NCBI RefSeq assembly: GCF_029309905.1
Contig: NZ_JARBJP010000005.1
Location: 124,001 to 188,000 of the forward strand
DNA from: Brytella acorum
GTDB lineage: Bacteria > Pseudomonadota > Alphaproteobacteria > Acetobacterales > Acetobacteraceae
DNA: 64,000 nt
Direction: 5' to 3'
The notes below the pieces were generated by a model, which was given only the letters and a program-made list of their open reading frames with translations, had not been told where the DNA came from and searched no databases. This document shows positions 45,100 to 53,490 of the stretch, in pieces (positions within the stretch are counted from its first letter, which is position 1; each line of letters starts with the position of its first letter). The translations under genes were made by a program, and so were the position numbers.

Positions 45100-46548
45100 C
45101 TATCGGATGACACGACCAAGGATCGCGGTCGTTGAGCGGTCGGGCGTAAGCTTGGCGAGCACGACCGTGCCTCCCTGGGCTTCGACAAAATCGGCCCCGA
45201 TGACCTGACCGAGTGTATAATCCGCTCCCTTGACCAGCACATCGGGACGGAGACCCTGGATCAGATCGAGAGGCGTGTCCTCATCGAAAGCCACGACCGC
45301 GTCCACCTGACGCAGGGCGCCAATGACTTCGGCGCGGTCTGCGAGCGGATTGACGGGGCGGGATGTGCCCTTAAGGCGACGCACGCTTGCATCCGTGTTG
45401 AGGGCGACGACAAGCCTGTCGCAGGCGGCGCGTGCCTGGGTAAGAAGCGAGACATGCCCGGGGTGCAGCAGGTCGAAGCAGCCATTGGTCAGGCCCACTT
45501 TCATACCCTGCATTTTCCAGCGCTCGACAAGCGCGGCAGCATCCTCTTGCGAAAGCAGCATACAATTCGCCGGTGGAGCATTTTCCGCCGCCGTGTCGAG
45601 TTGAGCTTCGAGTTCAGCCGTCACTTCCACGATATCGGCGGTCGCTGTGCCGAGCTTGCCCACGACCACTCCGGCCGCCGCATTGGCGATGTGCATGGAT
45701 TTTTCGAGTGAGGCACCTGAGGCATGAGCGAGCGCCATGGTTGCGATAACGGTGTCTCCAGCCCCGGACACGTCAAACACCTCACGCGCGCGGCTGGGGA
45801 CCGAACGAATGGGTTGATCGGCGACGATCAGGGCCATGCCCTGTTCGGAACGCGTGGCGAGCACAGCATCGATTTCGGCCTGCGACATCAGTTCGCGCGC
45901 GGCCTGTTCCACTTTTTCGAGCGTGTCGGTGACAAAACCCGCGGCGGCACCGAGTTCCCGGGCATTCGGCGTGATGCAGGTCGCGCGACGATAACGACGG
46001 AAATCCAGTGATTTAGGATCGACGAAAACGGGGATGTCCCGCGTGCGCGCGGTTTCGATCACGGCGGCGATGAGATCGGGATGGCAGACGCCTTTGCCAT
46101 AGTCGGAAATGATGACAGCCTGCACGTCGGGCAGCAACCTCATGGCGGCGGCTTCGAGGTTCCGGCGCTCTTCGGACGTCAGTTCGGCAACGCTTTCTTC
46201 GTCAGTCCGGATCACCTGCTGGTTCGCCGCGATGAAGCGGGTCTTGCAGGTGGTGAGACGCGTATCACTCGTGATCGTGTGATCGTCGATTCCCTGGCTC
46301 TCGGCGATCAGGGCGCGCAGAGCGGTTCCGGGCGTGTCGTGTCCGCGCAGTCCGAGAAGGACGGCGCGGCCGCCGAGACTCCGGATATTGTTTGCGACAT
46401 TGCCGACGCCTCCCGCCATCTCCCGCGTGTTGGTCAGGCGCAGGACCGGCACGGGCGCCTCTGGGGAGATGCGCTCCATCGCTCCGTAGATAAAGCGATC
46501 CAGCATGAGATCCCCGAGGCAGAGAACCGAGACGCGCGTGAAGTCCAA
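45100..46548 (-). CDS. hldE: Bifunctional heptose-7-phosphate kinase / ADP-heptose synthase
   Basis: Cytoplasmic enzyme of 482 residues for ADP-L-glycero-D-manno-heptose, a lipopolysaccharide core precursor. The N-terminal ribokinase-like domain (~1-330) has GDLMLDRFIYG, NVANNIRSLGG and the GAGDTVIATMA anion-hole motif. The C-terminal nucleotidyltransferase (~350-482) has LTNGCFDLLHPGHVSLL. Normal length for HldE/RfaE. It starts 5 bp after the guanylate kinase gene stops and both are on the minus strand. The 205-bp gap 44895-45099 with the convergent GT4 gene has no gene. Confidence 0.95.
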   Translation of the reverse strand: MDFTRVSVLCLGDLMLDRFIYGAMERISPEAPVPVLRLTNTREMAGGVGNVANNIRSLGGRAVLLGLRGHDTPGTALRALIAESQGIDDHTITSDTRLTTCKTRFIAANQQVIRTDEESVAELTSEERRNLEAAAMRLLPDVQAVIISDYGKGVCHPDLIAAVIETARTRDIPVFVDPKSLDFRRYRRATCITPNARELGAAAGFVTDTLEKVEQAARELMSQAEIDAVLATRSEQGMALIVADQPIRSVPSRAREVFDVSGAGDTVIATMALAHASGASLEKSMHIANAAAGVVVGKLGTATADIVEVTAELEAQLDTAAENAPPANCMLLSQEDAAALVERWKMQGMKVGLTNGCFDLLHPGHVSLLTQARAACDRLVVALNTDASVRRLKGTSRPVNPLADRAEVIGALRQVDAVVAFDEDTPLDLIQGLRPDVLVKGADYTLGQVIGADFVEAQGGTVVLAKLTPDRSTTAILGRVIR

Positions 46549-46553
46549 GATCT

Positions 46554-47195
46554 TCAGCCTCCGACAACATGGGGCGCGAAGCTCGCGACCATCTGTGCCA
46601 GCCCGGTCTGGCGGACGGTTTCAAGCCGGGCGGCGATCAGAATCGATCGGGCCGCGTTGACGGCCCGATCGAGTTCGTCGTTGACGATCACATGGTCGAA
46701 CTCGGCCCAGTGAGAGATTTCATCACGTGCTGCCGCCATGCGTCGCTCGATCTCCGCAGGATCGTCGGAAGCCCGGGAGTGCAGGCGACGTTCGAGCTCC
46801 GCCAGAGACGGAGGAAGAACGAAAAGGCTGACCACGTCTTCCGGCAGCGCGGCGCGGAGCTGGCGGTGGCCCTGCCAGTCGATGTCAAACACCATGTCGC
46901 GCCCGCCAGCCAGCGCGGCTTCGACAGGCGCGCGCGGCGTGCCATAGCCCCGCCCGAACACTTCGGCCCATTCCAGAAGTTCTCCTTTCCGGGCCATCTC
47001 CCGGAAGGTTTCCATGGAGCGGAAATGGTAATGGACGCCTTCGTGTTCTCCGGGACGTGACTGACGGGTGGTCACTGAAACGGAATGGCTGAGGCGGGGC
47101 TCCGAAGCCCGAAGCGCATTGGCGATAGTGGACTTTCCGGCGCCCGAAGGTGCCGAAATCACGAGACAGACACCACGTCGTGCTATGGCAGTCAT
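46554..47195 (-). CDS. gmk: Guanylate kinase
   Basis: Essential nucleotide kinase (213 residues), GMP + ATP to GDP + ADP. P-loop SAPSGAGKSTIANAL at the N-terminus, SVSVTTRQSRPGEHEGVHYHF GMP-binding region (residues about 38-58), then EWAEVFGRGYGT and VFDIDWQGHRQL. Length is normal. Transcribed before hldE, divergent from the PAS-GGDEF-EAL gene. Confidence 0.96.
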   Translation of the reverse strand: MTAIARRGVCLVISAPSGAGKSTIANALRASEPRLSHSVSVTTRQSRPGEHEGVHYHFRSMETFREMARKGELLEWAEVFGRGYGTPRAPVEAALAGGRDMVFDIDWQGHRQLRAALPEDVVSLFVLPPSLAELERRLHSRASDDPAEIERRMAAARDEISHWAEFDHVIVNDELDRAVNAARSILIAARLETVRQTGLAQMVASFAPHVVGG

Positions 47196-47438
47196 CCGGG
47201 ATGGTTTTCCTTTGACAGGGATATGTCTATGCGCCCTCGGGACGTGCTCGCTCTCATACCGGATCTGCCGCTCTCCGTCACGACCGGCTGAAGACGGGAC
47301 ATATCGATGTTATGGTTTACGTAATCGTAACCGAATGCGACTAGCCTGCTCGGTGCGCACGGGTTCGGTATCAGTTATCCTGATGCATATCGTGAGCGGA
47401 AAACGGCGGAACATCATGTTTCGGCAGGGTTTGGAAAT

Positions 47439-49241
47439 TTGTTGTCTGACGCTTCAGATGTCGAGACGAATGTGTTGAGGGGCGAGATTCTCAACGCGAC
47501 CATTGATGACGTCCTGATTGTGGCCATCACCGATGCGCGTGGCATCATTCGTCATGCGAATACCAAATTCTGCGAGATCAGCGGGTACAGTGCTGACGAA
47601 CTGGTTGGGCGGACACATCGGGTTATCCGTTCGGGCTATCACTGCCGCAGTTTCTATCGCGCCATGTACGCCGCGATCACCTCCGGTAAAATATGGCGTG
47701 GCAATATTTGCAACCGTGCGAAAGACGGGAGTCATTACTGGGTCGCTACCACCATCATTCCCCACATGGACGTTGCTGGAAAAATCGATGCTTATATTGC
47801 CTATCGTTTTGACATAACGGCTGAAATAGAAGCCGGTCAGCGTATGCGCAAGCTTGCGCTCCAGGATCCCCTGCTGGGAGTCCTCAACAGGATCGGCTTC
47901 AGTCAAAGACTGACTTCTGTGCTGCATCGGCATCCCACCGACGCCAGGGATGTCGCGCTTGCGCTCGTTGATCTCGACGGTTTCAAGGAACTGAACGAGC
48001 AGTACGGGCATGACGGTGGCGATGTCGTGTTGGAAACCATTGTACGGCGCATGGGCGAAGTGTGCGGCGACAGAGGGATTATCAGCCGCATCGGTGGCGA
48101 CGACTTCACGCTTCTCTTCCCTTTCGCGGAGCCGCCGGAATTGATGGGGGCAATGCTCCGGAGATTGCAGGCGGCGCTCGAACGGCCGATTTCCCTGAGC
48201 CACACGGACGTCACGGTCTTCGTCAGTATCGGCTACACGTTCACGGGACCTGAATGCCACACCGAAGCCGCTCTGATGAAGAGAGTCGATCTTGCGCTCA
48301 AGGAAGCCAAGAAACACGGTGGACATTGCATCATCGCTTATTCCGAGCGGCTCGGAAACGAGGTGCTTTACCGCCAGAGAATGCTGCGCAACGCGCGAGA
48401 AGGCATGCGTGATGGCGAATTCAAGGTGTACTACCAGCCGATTGTCGACATTCGGAGCGGAGAAGTTACCGCCTGTGAAGCCCTTCTGCGCTGGGTTCAC
48501 CCTGTAAGGGGCGTGCTGACGCCGTGTGCTTTCTGGGAGATTTTTCTCGATTTTCCCCTGACGGCGGAAGTGGGGCGTCTCGTCCGCGACGTCGTGGTGA
48601 ACGATCTTGCCGCGTGGCGCGCGAGCGGGGGCTTCTCCGGCGCCGTCTCCATCAATCTGACCTCGGCCGATCTCGCGGAGGATAATTTCGTCAAAGCTTT
48701 CACGGATCAGGTTGCGGCCAGAAATCTGCCACCGGACTGCATCGTCTTCGAGGTGACGGAATCGATGCTGCTGACCGGCGCCCGGGCCGAGCGCACGCGC
48801 CAGGACCTCCTCGCTCTGACGGCGGCGGGTTTCGCGATTGTGTTCGATGATTTCGGCACGGGCTATGCCTCTCTGGGGCAACTTCGCGAGCTTCCGTTGC
48901 AGTCCATCAAGATCGACAGGAGTTTTATCGCCAATATTGCGACCAACGAACGTGACAGGCAGATCGTGGCCGGAATTACCGACCTGGCCCACCGCCTGTC
49001 CATACGGGTGGTCGCGGAGGGAATCGAGAATGAAGAGCAGTGTCGCATCCTGAATGAGATCGGCGTTGATGCGTTGCAGGGCTTCCTTCTGGCCTGTCCT
49101 GTCAATACGCACATGCTGTCCCTTGCTGTTGCCAGTGCGCGAGAAACGCTCCTGAAGATCGCGGACTGGCCCCTGACAGAGCGCCCGTCGCGAATGCCGC
49201 CTGTGACCGTCGGGGTTGGAAGCGCCTCACGGCCGGGCTAA
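47439..49241 (+). CDS. PAS-GGDEF-EAL cyclic-di-GMP signalling protein
   Basis: Cytoplasmic protein of 600 residues with an N-terminal PAS domain (~20-125, ITDARGIIRHANTKFCEISG), a GGDEF domain (~145-305) and an EAL domain (~320-570). The cyclase motif is GGDDF, not GG(D/E)EF, so synthesis is probably lost or weak. The EAL motifs look intact (CEALLRWVHP, FEVTESMLL, FDDFGTGYASL, KIDRSFI), so it is likely a phosphodiesterase that lowers c-di-GMP. The start is a TTG after AGGG; a GTG at 47472 is an alternative. No ATG begins this frame. Confidence 0.87.
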   Translation: MLSDASDVETNVLRGEILNATIDDVLIVAITDARGIIRHANTKFCEISGYSADELVGRTHRVIRSGYHCRSFYRAMYAAITSGKIWRGNICNRAKDGSHYWVATTIIPHMDVAGKIDAYIAYRFDITAEIEAGQRMRKLALQDPLLGVLNRIGFSQRLTSVLHRHPTDARDVALALVDLDGFKELNEQYGHDGGDVVLETIVRRMGEVCGDRGIISRIGGDDFTLLFPFAEPPELMGAMLRRLQAALERPISLSHTDVTVFVSIGYTFTGPECHTEAALMKRVDLALKEAKKHGGHCIIAYSERLGNEVLYRQRMLRNAREGMRDGEFKVYYQPIVDIRSGEVTACEALLRWVHPVRGVLTPCAFWEIFLDFPLTAEVGRLVRDVVVNDLAAWRASGGFSGAVSINLTSADLAEDNFVKAFTDQVAARNLPPDCIVFEVTESMLLTGARAERTRQDLLALTAAGFAIVFDDFGTGYASLGQLRELPLQSIKIDRSFIANIATNERDRQIVAGITDLAHRLSIRVVAEGIENEEQCRILNEIGVDALQGFLLACPVNTHMLSLAVASARETLLKIADWPLTERPSRMPPVTVGVGSASRPG

Positions 49242-49250
49242 TGGCCCTCC

Positions 49251-50075
49251 ATGACGCTCAGAACCATCCTGATTACAGGCGCCTCGTCCGGCATTGGACG
49301 TGGGCTTGCCCTCTCTCTTGCTCGTCACGATACGATTCTGCATCTCGGGGGGCGGGATCGTGGGCGTCTTGACGCCACGGTCGAGGCCTGTCGACGGCTT
49401 GGCGCGGATGCTCGCCCCCATGTTCTGGATGTGACGGACCGGGCCGGGATGGAACGCTGGATTCGCGAAGTCGGCGCAGATCGTCTCGATATGGTTTTTG
49501 CGAGTGCCGGCATTACGGGTGGCGCTCATGCACGGGACGACGAAGGGGCGGCGTTCGAGACCGCCGGACAGATCCGACGTATCATCGCCGTGGATCTCGA
49601 TGGTGCGTTGAACACGATCCTGCCCGCGCTGGACATCATGAAGGGGCAGGACAGGGACGGGCAGGGCCGGCGCGGGCAGATCTGTGCCATTTCGTCGGTC
49701 GCAGGCCTCGTATCCTACCCGGGGACAGCATCCTACAGCGCCGCGAAAGCGGCGCTCGACCGTTTCATGGTGGCCACGGGAGCCTATGCCGGGAAAGCTG
49801 GCATTCATCTGACAAGCGTGTGCTGTGCTTTCGTTGATACGCCCATGGTGGCGCGGAACCGTTTTCCGATGCCCGGACTTGTCAGCGTGAACAAGGCCGT
49901 GAGGATCATTCTTCGCGGCGTGGCGCTGCGGAAGAGGCGCGTTATTTTTCCACGCTGGCTGGTAATGGGTTCACGATTCATGGACATGCTGCCTGTCGGG
50001 GTCGCGGAGGCCTATTATCTGCGGCAGCCTACCGGAAAGCCCGGTTCCCTGCCGCCTGTCGAAGAAAAAGGGTGA
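49251..50075 (+). CDS. Short-chain dehydrogenase/reductase
   Basis: Classical SDR of 274 residues: ILITGASSGIGRGLALSLAR (cofactor motif GASSGIG), ASAGITGG, the catalytic Ser in AISSVAG, and Tyr-x3-Lys as YSAAKAAL. A C-terminal extension of ~60 residues contains WLVMGSRFMDMLPV, perhaps a membrane-associated segment. It starts 9 bp after the c-di-GMP gene ends. The substrate is unknown; the intact gene contrasts with the SDR pseudogene near 12 kb. Confidence 0.87.
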   Translation: MTLRTILITGASSGIGRGLALSLARHDTILHLGGRDRGRLDATVEACRRLGADARPHVLDVTDRAGMERWIREVGADRLDMVFASAGITGGAHARDDEGAAFETAGQIRRIIAVDLDGALNTILPALDIMKGQDRDGQGRRGQICAISSVAGLVSYPGTASYSAAKAALDRFMVATGAYAGKAGIHLTSVCCAFVDTPMVARNRFPMPGLVSVNKAVRIILRGVALRKRRVIFPRWLVMGSRFMDMLPVGVAEAYYLRQPTGKPGSLPPVEEKG

Positions 50076-50156
50076 GCGCCATCAGGCACTTGTCATGACG
50101 AAATATGTCGATATCGTCATGAAGACTTGGGGAGTTGTTGTCGCTATAATGATGTT

Positions 50157-53100
50157 ATGAATCTTTGTCGTCCGTTTATCCTTCGACCGGTCATGACGAC
50201 CCTGCTGGCAATCTCCATCCTTGCCGCGGGCGTGCTGTGCTATCCGCTGATGCCGGTCGCCGACATGCCGAACGTGGGCGCTTCAACGATCGATATCCGC
50301 GTGGAGGAACCGGGCGCGAGTCCGCAACAGATGGTGACCTCGGTGATTTCACCCCTGGAGCGCCATCTGACGACGATTTCCGGCATCGAGGAGATGGAGT
50401 CCGACAGCGACAACGGAGAAGGCAGCATACGGATCGACTTTGTCGCGTCGCGCAATATCGATGGAGCGCTACGGGATGTGCAGGCCGCTCTGAGGGCGGC
50501 TCATGCGGATCTGCCGAGCGGAACGCTTCAGTCCGATCCGACCGCCAACAAGATCGATCCGACCGAAAACCCGGTCTATCTGCTTTCGCTGCAGTCGAAG
50601 ACCATGCCGATCGCCCAGCTCTATGACATCGCCGAGACGAGGGTGAAGCCGTTGCTAGCCCAGGTCAGCGGGGTCGGGCAGGTCGAGGTGGTCGGATCCG
50701 CGCGCCCCGCCGTGCGCGTGGACCTCAACCCCTATGCGTTGTTCAAATGGGGGATCGGCTTTGAGGATATTCGCCAAGCGCTTGCATCCGCCAACGCGAA
50801 TACGCCCAAAGGCTTTATCGATGCCGGTGGTCAGAGGCTCATGCTGGCTTCAAACGATCAGGCGGGGAAGGCGTCTCAGTATCGCGATCTGATCGTCGGT
50901 TACCGGACGGGTAATTATCCCGTTCGGCTGTCGGATGTCGGCTATGTCTATGACGGCGTGCAGGACGTAAACCAGAGCGGCTTCTACAATGGGGAGCAGG
51001 CCATATCCCTGGTCGTGCATGCCCAGCCGAAAGCCAACAAGGTCAAGATCGTCGACAGCATCCGGCAGCACATGACCGTTCTTCGGGCGGCGCTCCCCGC
51101 TGGAATCGACATGTCCACATCCATGGACCTGTCCTACACCATTCGTGCGGCGCTGGTTGACACGCAGCTGACCCTCGTCATCTCGGTCGTGCTCGTCGTG
51201 GGCGTCATTCTCTTGTTTCTGCGCCGACTGCGTTCGACGTTGATCCCGGCCGTGATCGTCCCGATCGCGCTCGTAGGCACCATCGCCGTCATGAAGCTTC
51301 TGGGCTTCAATCTCGATATCATGTCGCTCATGGCCCTGACGATCGCTGTCGGGTTCGTCGTCGATGACGCGATCGTCGTCGTCGAGAACATTGCGCGGCA
51401 TATGGAAGATGGCATGGACCGAATGGATGCCGCCCTTCTGGGGTCTGGCGAGATCGGTTTTACCGTTCTTTCCATCACGGCGTCCCTGACGGCTGTCTTC
51501 GTTCCCATCATGTTTCTGCCCGGTATCGCGGGAGCCATTTTCTACGAATTTTCGATGACGATCGTCGCGGCCATCACGATTTCCCTTTTCCTGTCTCTGA
51601 CACTGACCCCCATGATGTGCGCGTATCTGCTTGAAGTGGATAACGGCCACGAAAAGCGCCGCCCCCTGACGGCCAGGTTGGTTCGGGGAATCGACTGGGG
51701 TCTCGACGGCATCACGCATCTTTACGACGTGACGCTCAGCTGGAGTCTGCGGCACCATGTCATCGTCTTTCTGACATTGCCTCTGAGTTTCGTGGTTCTC
51801 GTCGGTTCGATCTATTTCATGCCCAAGACAGCCATCCCCGCGCAGGATATCTCGCTCCTGGTGGGCTTCGTGGCGGTCGATGAAACAGCCTCCTTCGAGC
51901 ATCTGTCCCATCGTCTGAAGCAGGTGAGCGATGTTCTGCTCGCGGACCCGGCTGTACAGGGTGTCACGAGCTGGAACGAAAGTGCCGCGGAAGCGCAGAT
52001 GTTCGCGACGCTCACGGACAAGAACACGCGCGTCAACGATCATGTCGTGGCGGATCGCATCCGGGCAAGGCTCAAGAATATTCCCGGCTTGCGCATGTCC
52101 CTGTTTTCGGCCGGTGAAATGAATGGTGGCGGCGGTCAGAGCCGACAGGGCACTTACCGCTACGTCCTGCGGGCCCAGGACCCGGACGCGCTCTATGCGT
52201 ATATTCCCAAGCTCGTTGCCGCGCTGCGCAAGGATAAGACGGTCATCACCAATGTCACCAGCAATTTCGAAGGCCGGGGTGCCGCGGCTTACGTGATGCT
52301 GCAGCGCGATACCGAGGCGCGTTATCTGATCACGCCGCAGCTTGTGGGCAACACGCTGTTCGATGCCTATGGACAGACGATTGCCTCGCGCATCCACACG
52401 GATATTTCGACCCATTCCGTTGTCATGCAGGTGGCGCCGCAGTATCGCAGTACGCCAGACGTCCTGAAGAGCGTTTGGGTGTCGGCGGCTGCCGGAACGC
52501 CGGGAGGTGCTACGGTTTCCAACCAGATCCGCGCCAAAAGCACCACGACGGCGACGTTGAGCGAGGCGGCGCAGCTCAGCCAGCAGTCCCTGCGGAATTC
52601 GATTGCCAACCAGATTACCGGCAATGGCTCAAACGGTTCCGCAGTCGCATCGTCGAGCGAAACCATGGTGCCTTTGAGCAACGTCGCGACGATCCAGATG
52701 CGCCCGACGGCAACGGAAATTTCTCATCGTGACGGCTATGTGGCTGCCGCGATCAGTTTCGATGTGGCCGCCGGGAAGAGCTATGAGGACGCGCAGAAGG
52801 TCATCGAGCAGATGATTGCCAACACCCAGGCGCCCATCGGCATAACGGGCAAGTTTTCAGGCCTCGCGGGCGATACGAGCAAGATGCTGATCAACGAGCT
52901 TCTCGCTTTTGTCGCAGCGATCGCAGCCATGTATATCGTGCTGGGCGTTCTCTACGAGAGCCTGATCCACCCCCTGACGATCATGTCGACGCTGCCATCG
53001 GCGGGGATCGGCGGTGTGCTGGGCTTGTGGGTTTGTGGAGAAGAATTCAGCGTGATCGCGATGATCGGCATGATCCTGCTGACGGGTATCGTGAAGAAGA

Positions 53101-53468
53101 ACGCCATTCTGGTGATCGATTTCGCGCTGCATGCTGAAAAACAGATGGGTTACGCGCCGCGAGACGCGATTCATAAAGCTAGCATCACGCGCTTTCGTCC
53201 TATTCTCATGACGACGCTGGCGGCCGCGTTCGGCGCCGTTCCTCTGGTCATCGGCAGTGGCTATGGTGCGGAAATGCGCCGTCCACTGGGGATTGCCATT
53301 ATCGGCGGCATGGTCATCAGCCAGTTGCTGACACTTTATACCACGCCGATCGTCTATCTTTACATGGATGCCATCAGTCGCGGCTGCATGCGGCTATGGC
53401 GCAGATTCGTTCCTGAATCCCGCGCGGCGGAAGATCACGCCGCGCCTGTCGCACTTTCTTCCCGCTGA
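50157..53468 (+). CDS. RND efflux pump inner-membrane subunit (AcrB/MdtB-like)
   Basis: Hydrophobe/amphiphile efflux transporter of about 1103 residues. The N-terminal NLCRPFILRPVMTTLLAISI, the GFVVDDAIVVVENIARHMED helix-4 motif with its proton-relay Asp pair (VDDAIVV), and FRPILMTTLAAAFGAVPLV near the C-terminus are diagnostic. The periplasmic linker holds a Ser/Asn/Gly-rich insertion near residues 850-870. ATG at 50157 is chosen; the frame opens at a TTG 30 bases earlier. No membrane-fusion or outer-membrane gene adjoins it, so the adaptor must lie elsewhere. Substrate unknown. Confidence 0.92.
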   Translation: MNLCRPFILRPVMTTLLAISILAAGVLCYPLMPVADMPNVGASTIDIRVEEPGASPQQMVTSVISPLERHLTTISGIEEMESDSDNGEGSIRIDFVASRNIDGALRDVQAALRAAHADLPSGTLQSDPTANKIDPTENPVYLLSLQSKTMPIAQLYDIAETRVKPLLAQVSGVGQVEVVGSARPAVRVDLNPYALFKWGIGFEDIRQALASANANTPKGFIDAGGQRLMLASNDQAGKASQYRDLIVGYRTGNYPVRLSDVGYVYDGVQDVNQSGFYNGEQAISLVVHAQPKANKVKIVDSIRQHMTVLRAALPAGIDMSTSMDLSYTIRAALVDTQLTLVISVVLVVGVILLFLRRLRSTLIPAVIVPIALVGTIAVMKLLGFNLDIMSLMALTIAVGFVVDDAIVVVENIARHMEDGMDRMDAALLGSGEIGFTVLSITASLTAVFVPIMFLPGIAGAIFYEFSMTIVAAITISLFLSLTLTPMMCAYLLEVDNGHEKRRPLTARLVRGIDWGLDGITHLYDVTLSWSLRHHVIVFLTLPLSFVVLVGSIYFMPKTAIPAQDISLLVGFVAVDETASFEHLSHRLKQVSDVLLADPAVQGVTSWNESAAEAQMFATLTDKNTRVNDHVVADRIRARLKNIPGLRMSLFSAGEMNGGGGQSRQGTYRYVLRAQDPDALYAYIPKLVAALRKDKTVITNVTSNFEGRGAAAYVMLQRDTEARYLITPQLVGNTLFDAYGQTIASRIHTDISTHSVVMQVAPQYRSTPDVLKSVWVSAAAGTPGGATVSNQIRAKSTTTATLSEAAQLSQQSLRNSIANQITGNGSNGSAVASSSETMVPLSNVATIQMRPTATEISHRDGYVAAAISFDVAAGKSYEDAQKVIEQMIANTQAPIGITGKFSGLAGDTSKMLINELLAFVAAIAAMYIVLGVLYESLIHPLTIMSTLPSAGIGGVLGLWVCGEEFSVIAMIGMILLTGIVKKNAILVIDFALHAEKQMGYAPRDAIHKASITRFRPILMTTLAAAFGAVPLVIGSGYGAEMRRPLGIAIIGGMVISQLLTLYTTPIVYLYMDAISRGCMRLWRRFVPESRAAEDHAAPVALSSR

Positions 53469-53490
53469 ATGGCCCTGTCTGGAACTTCGA

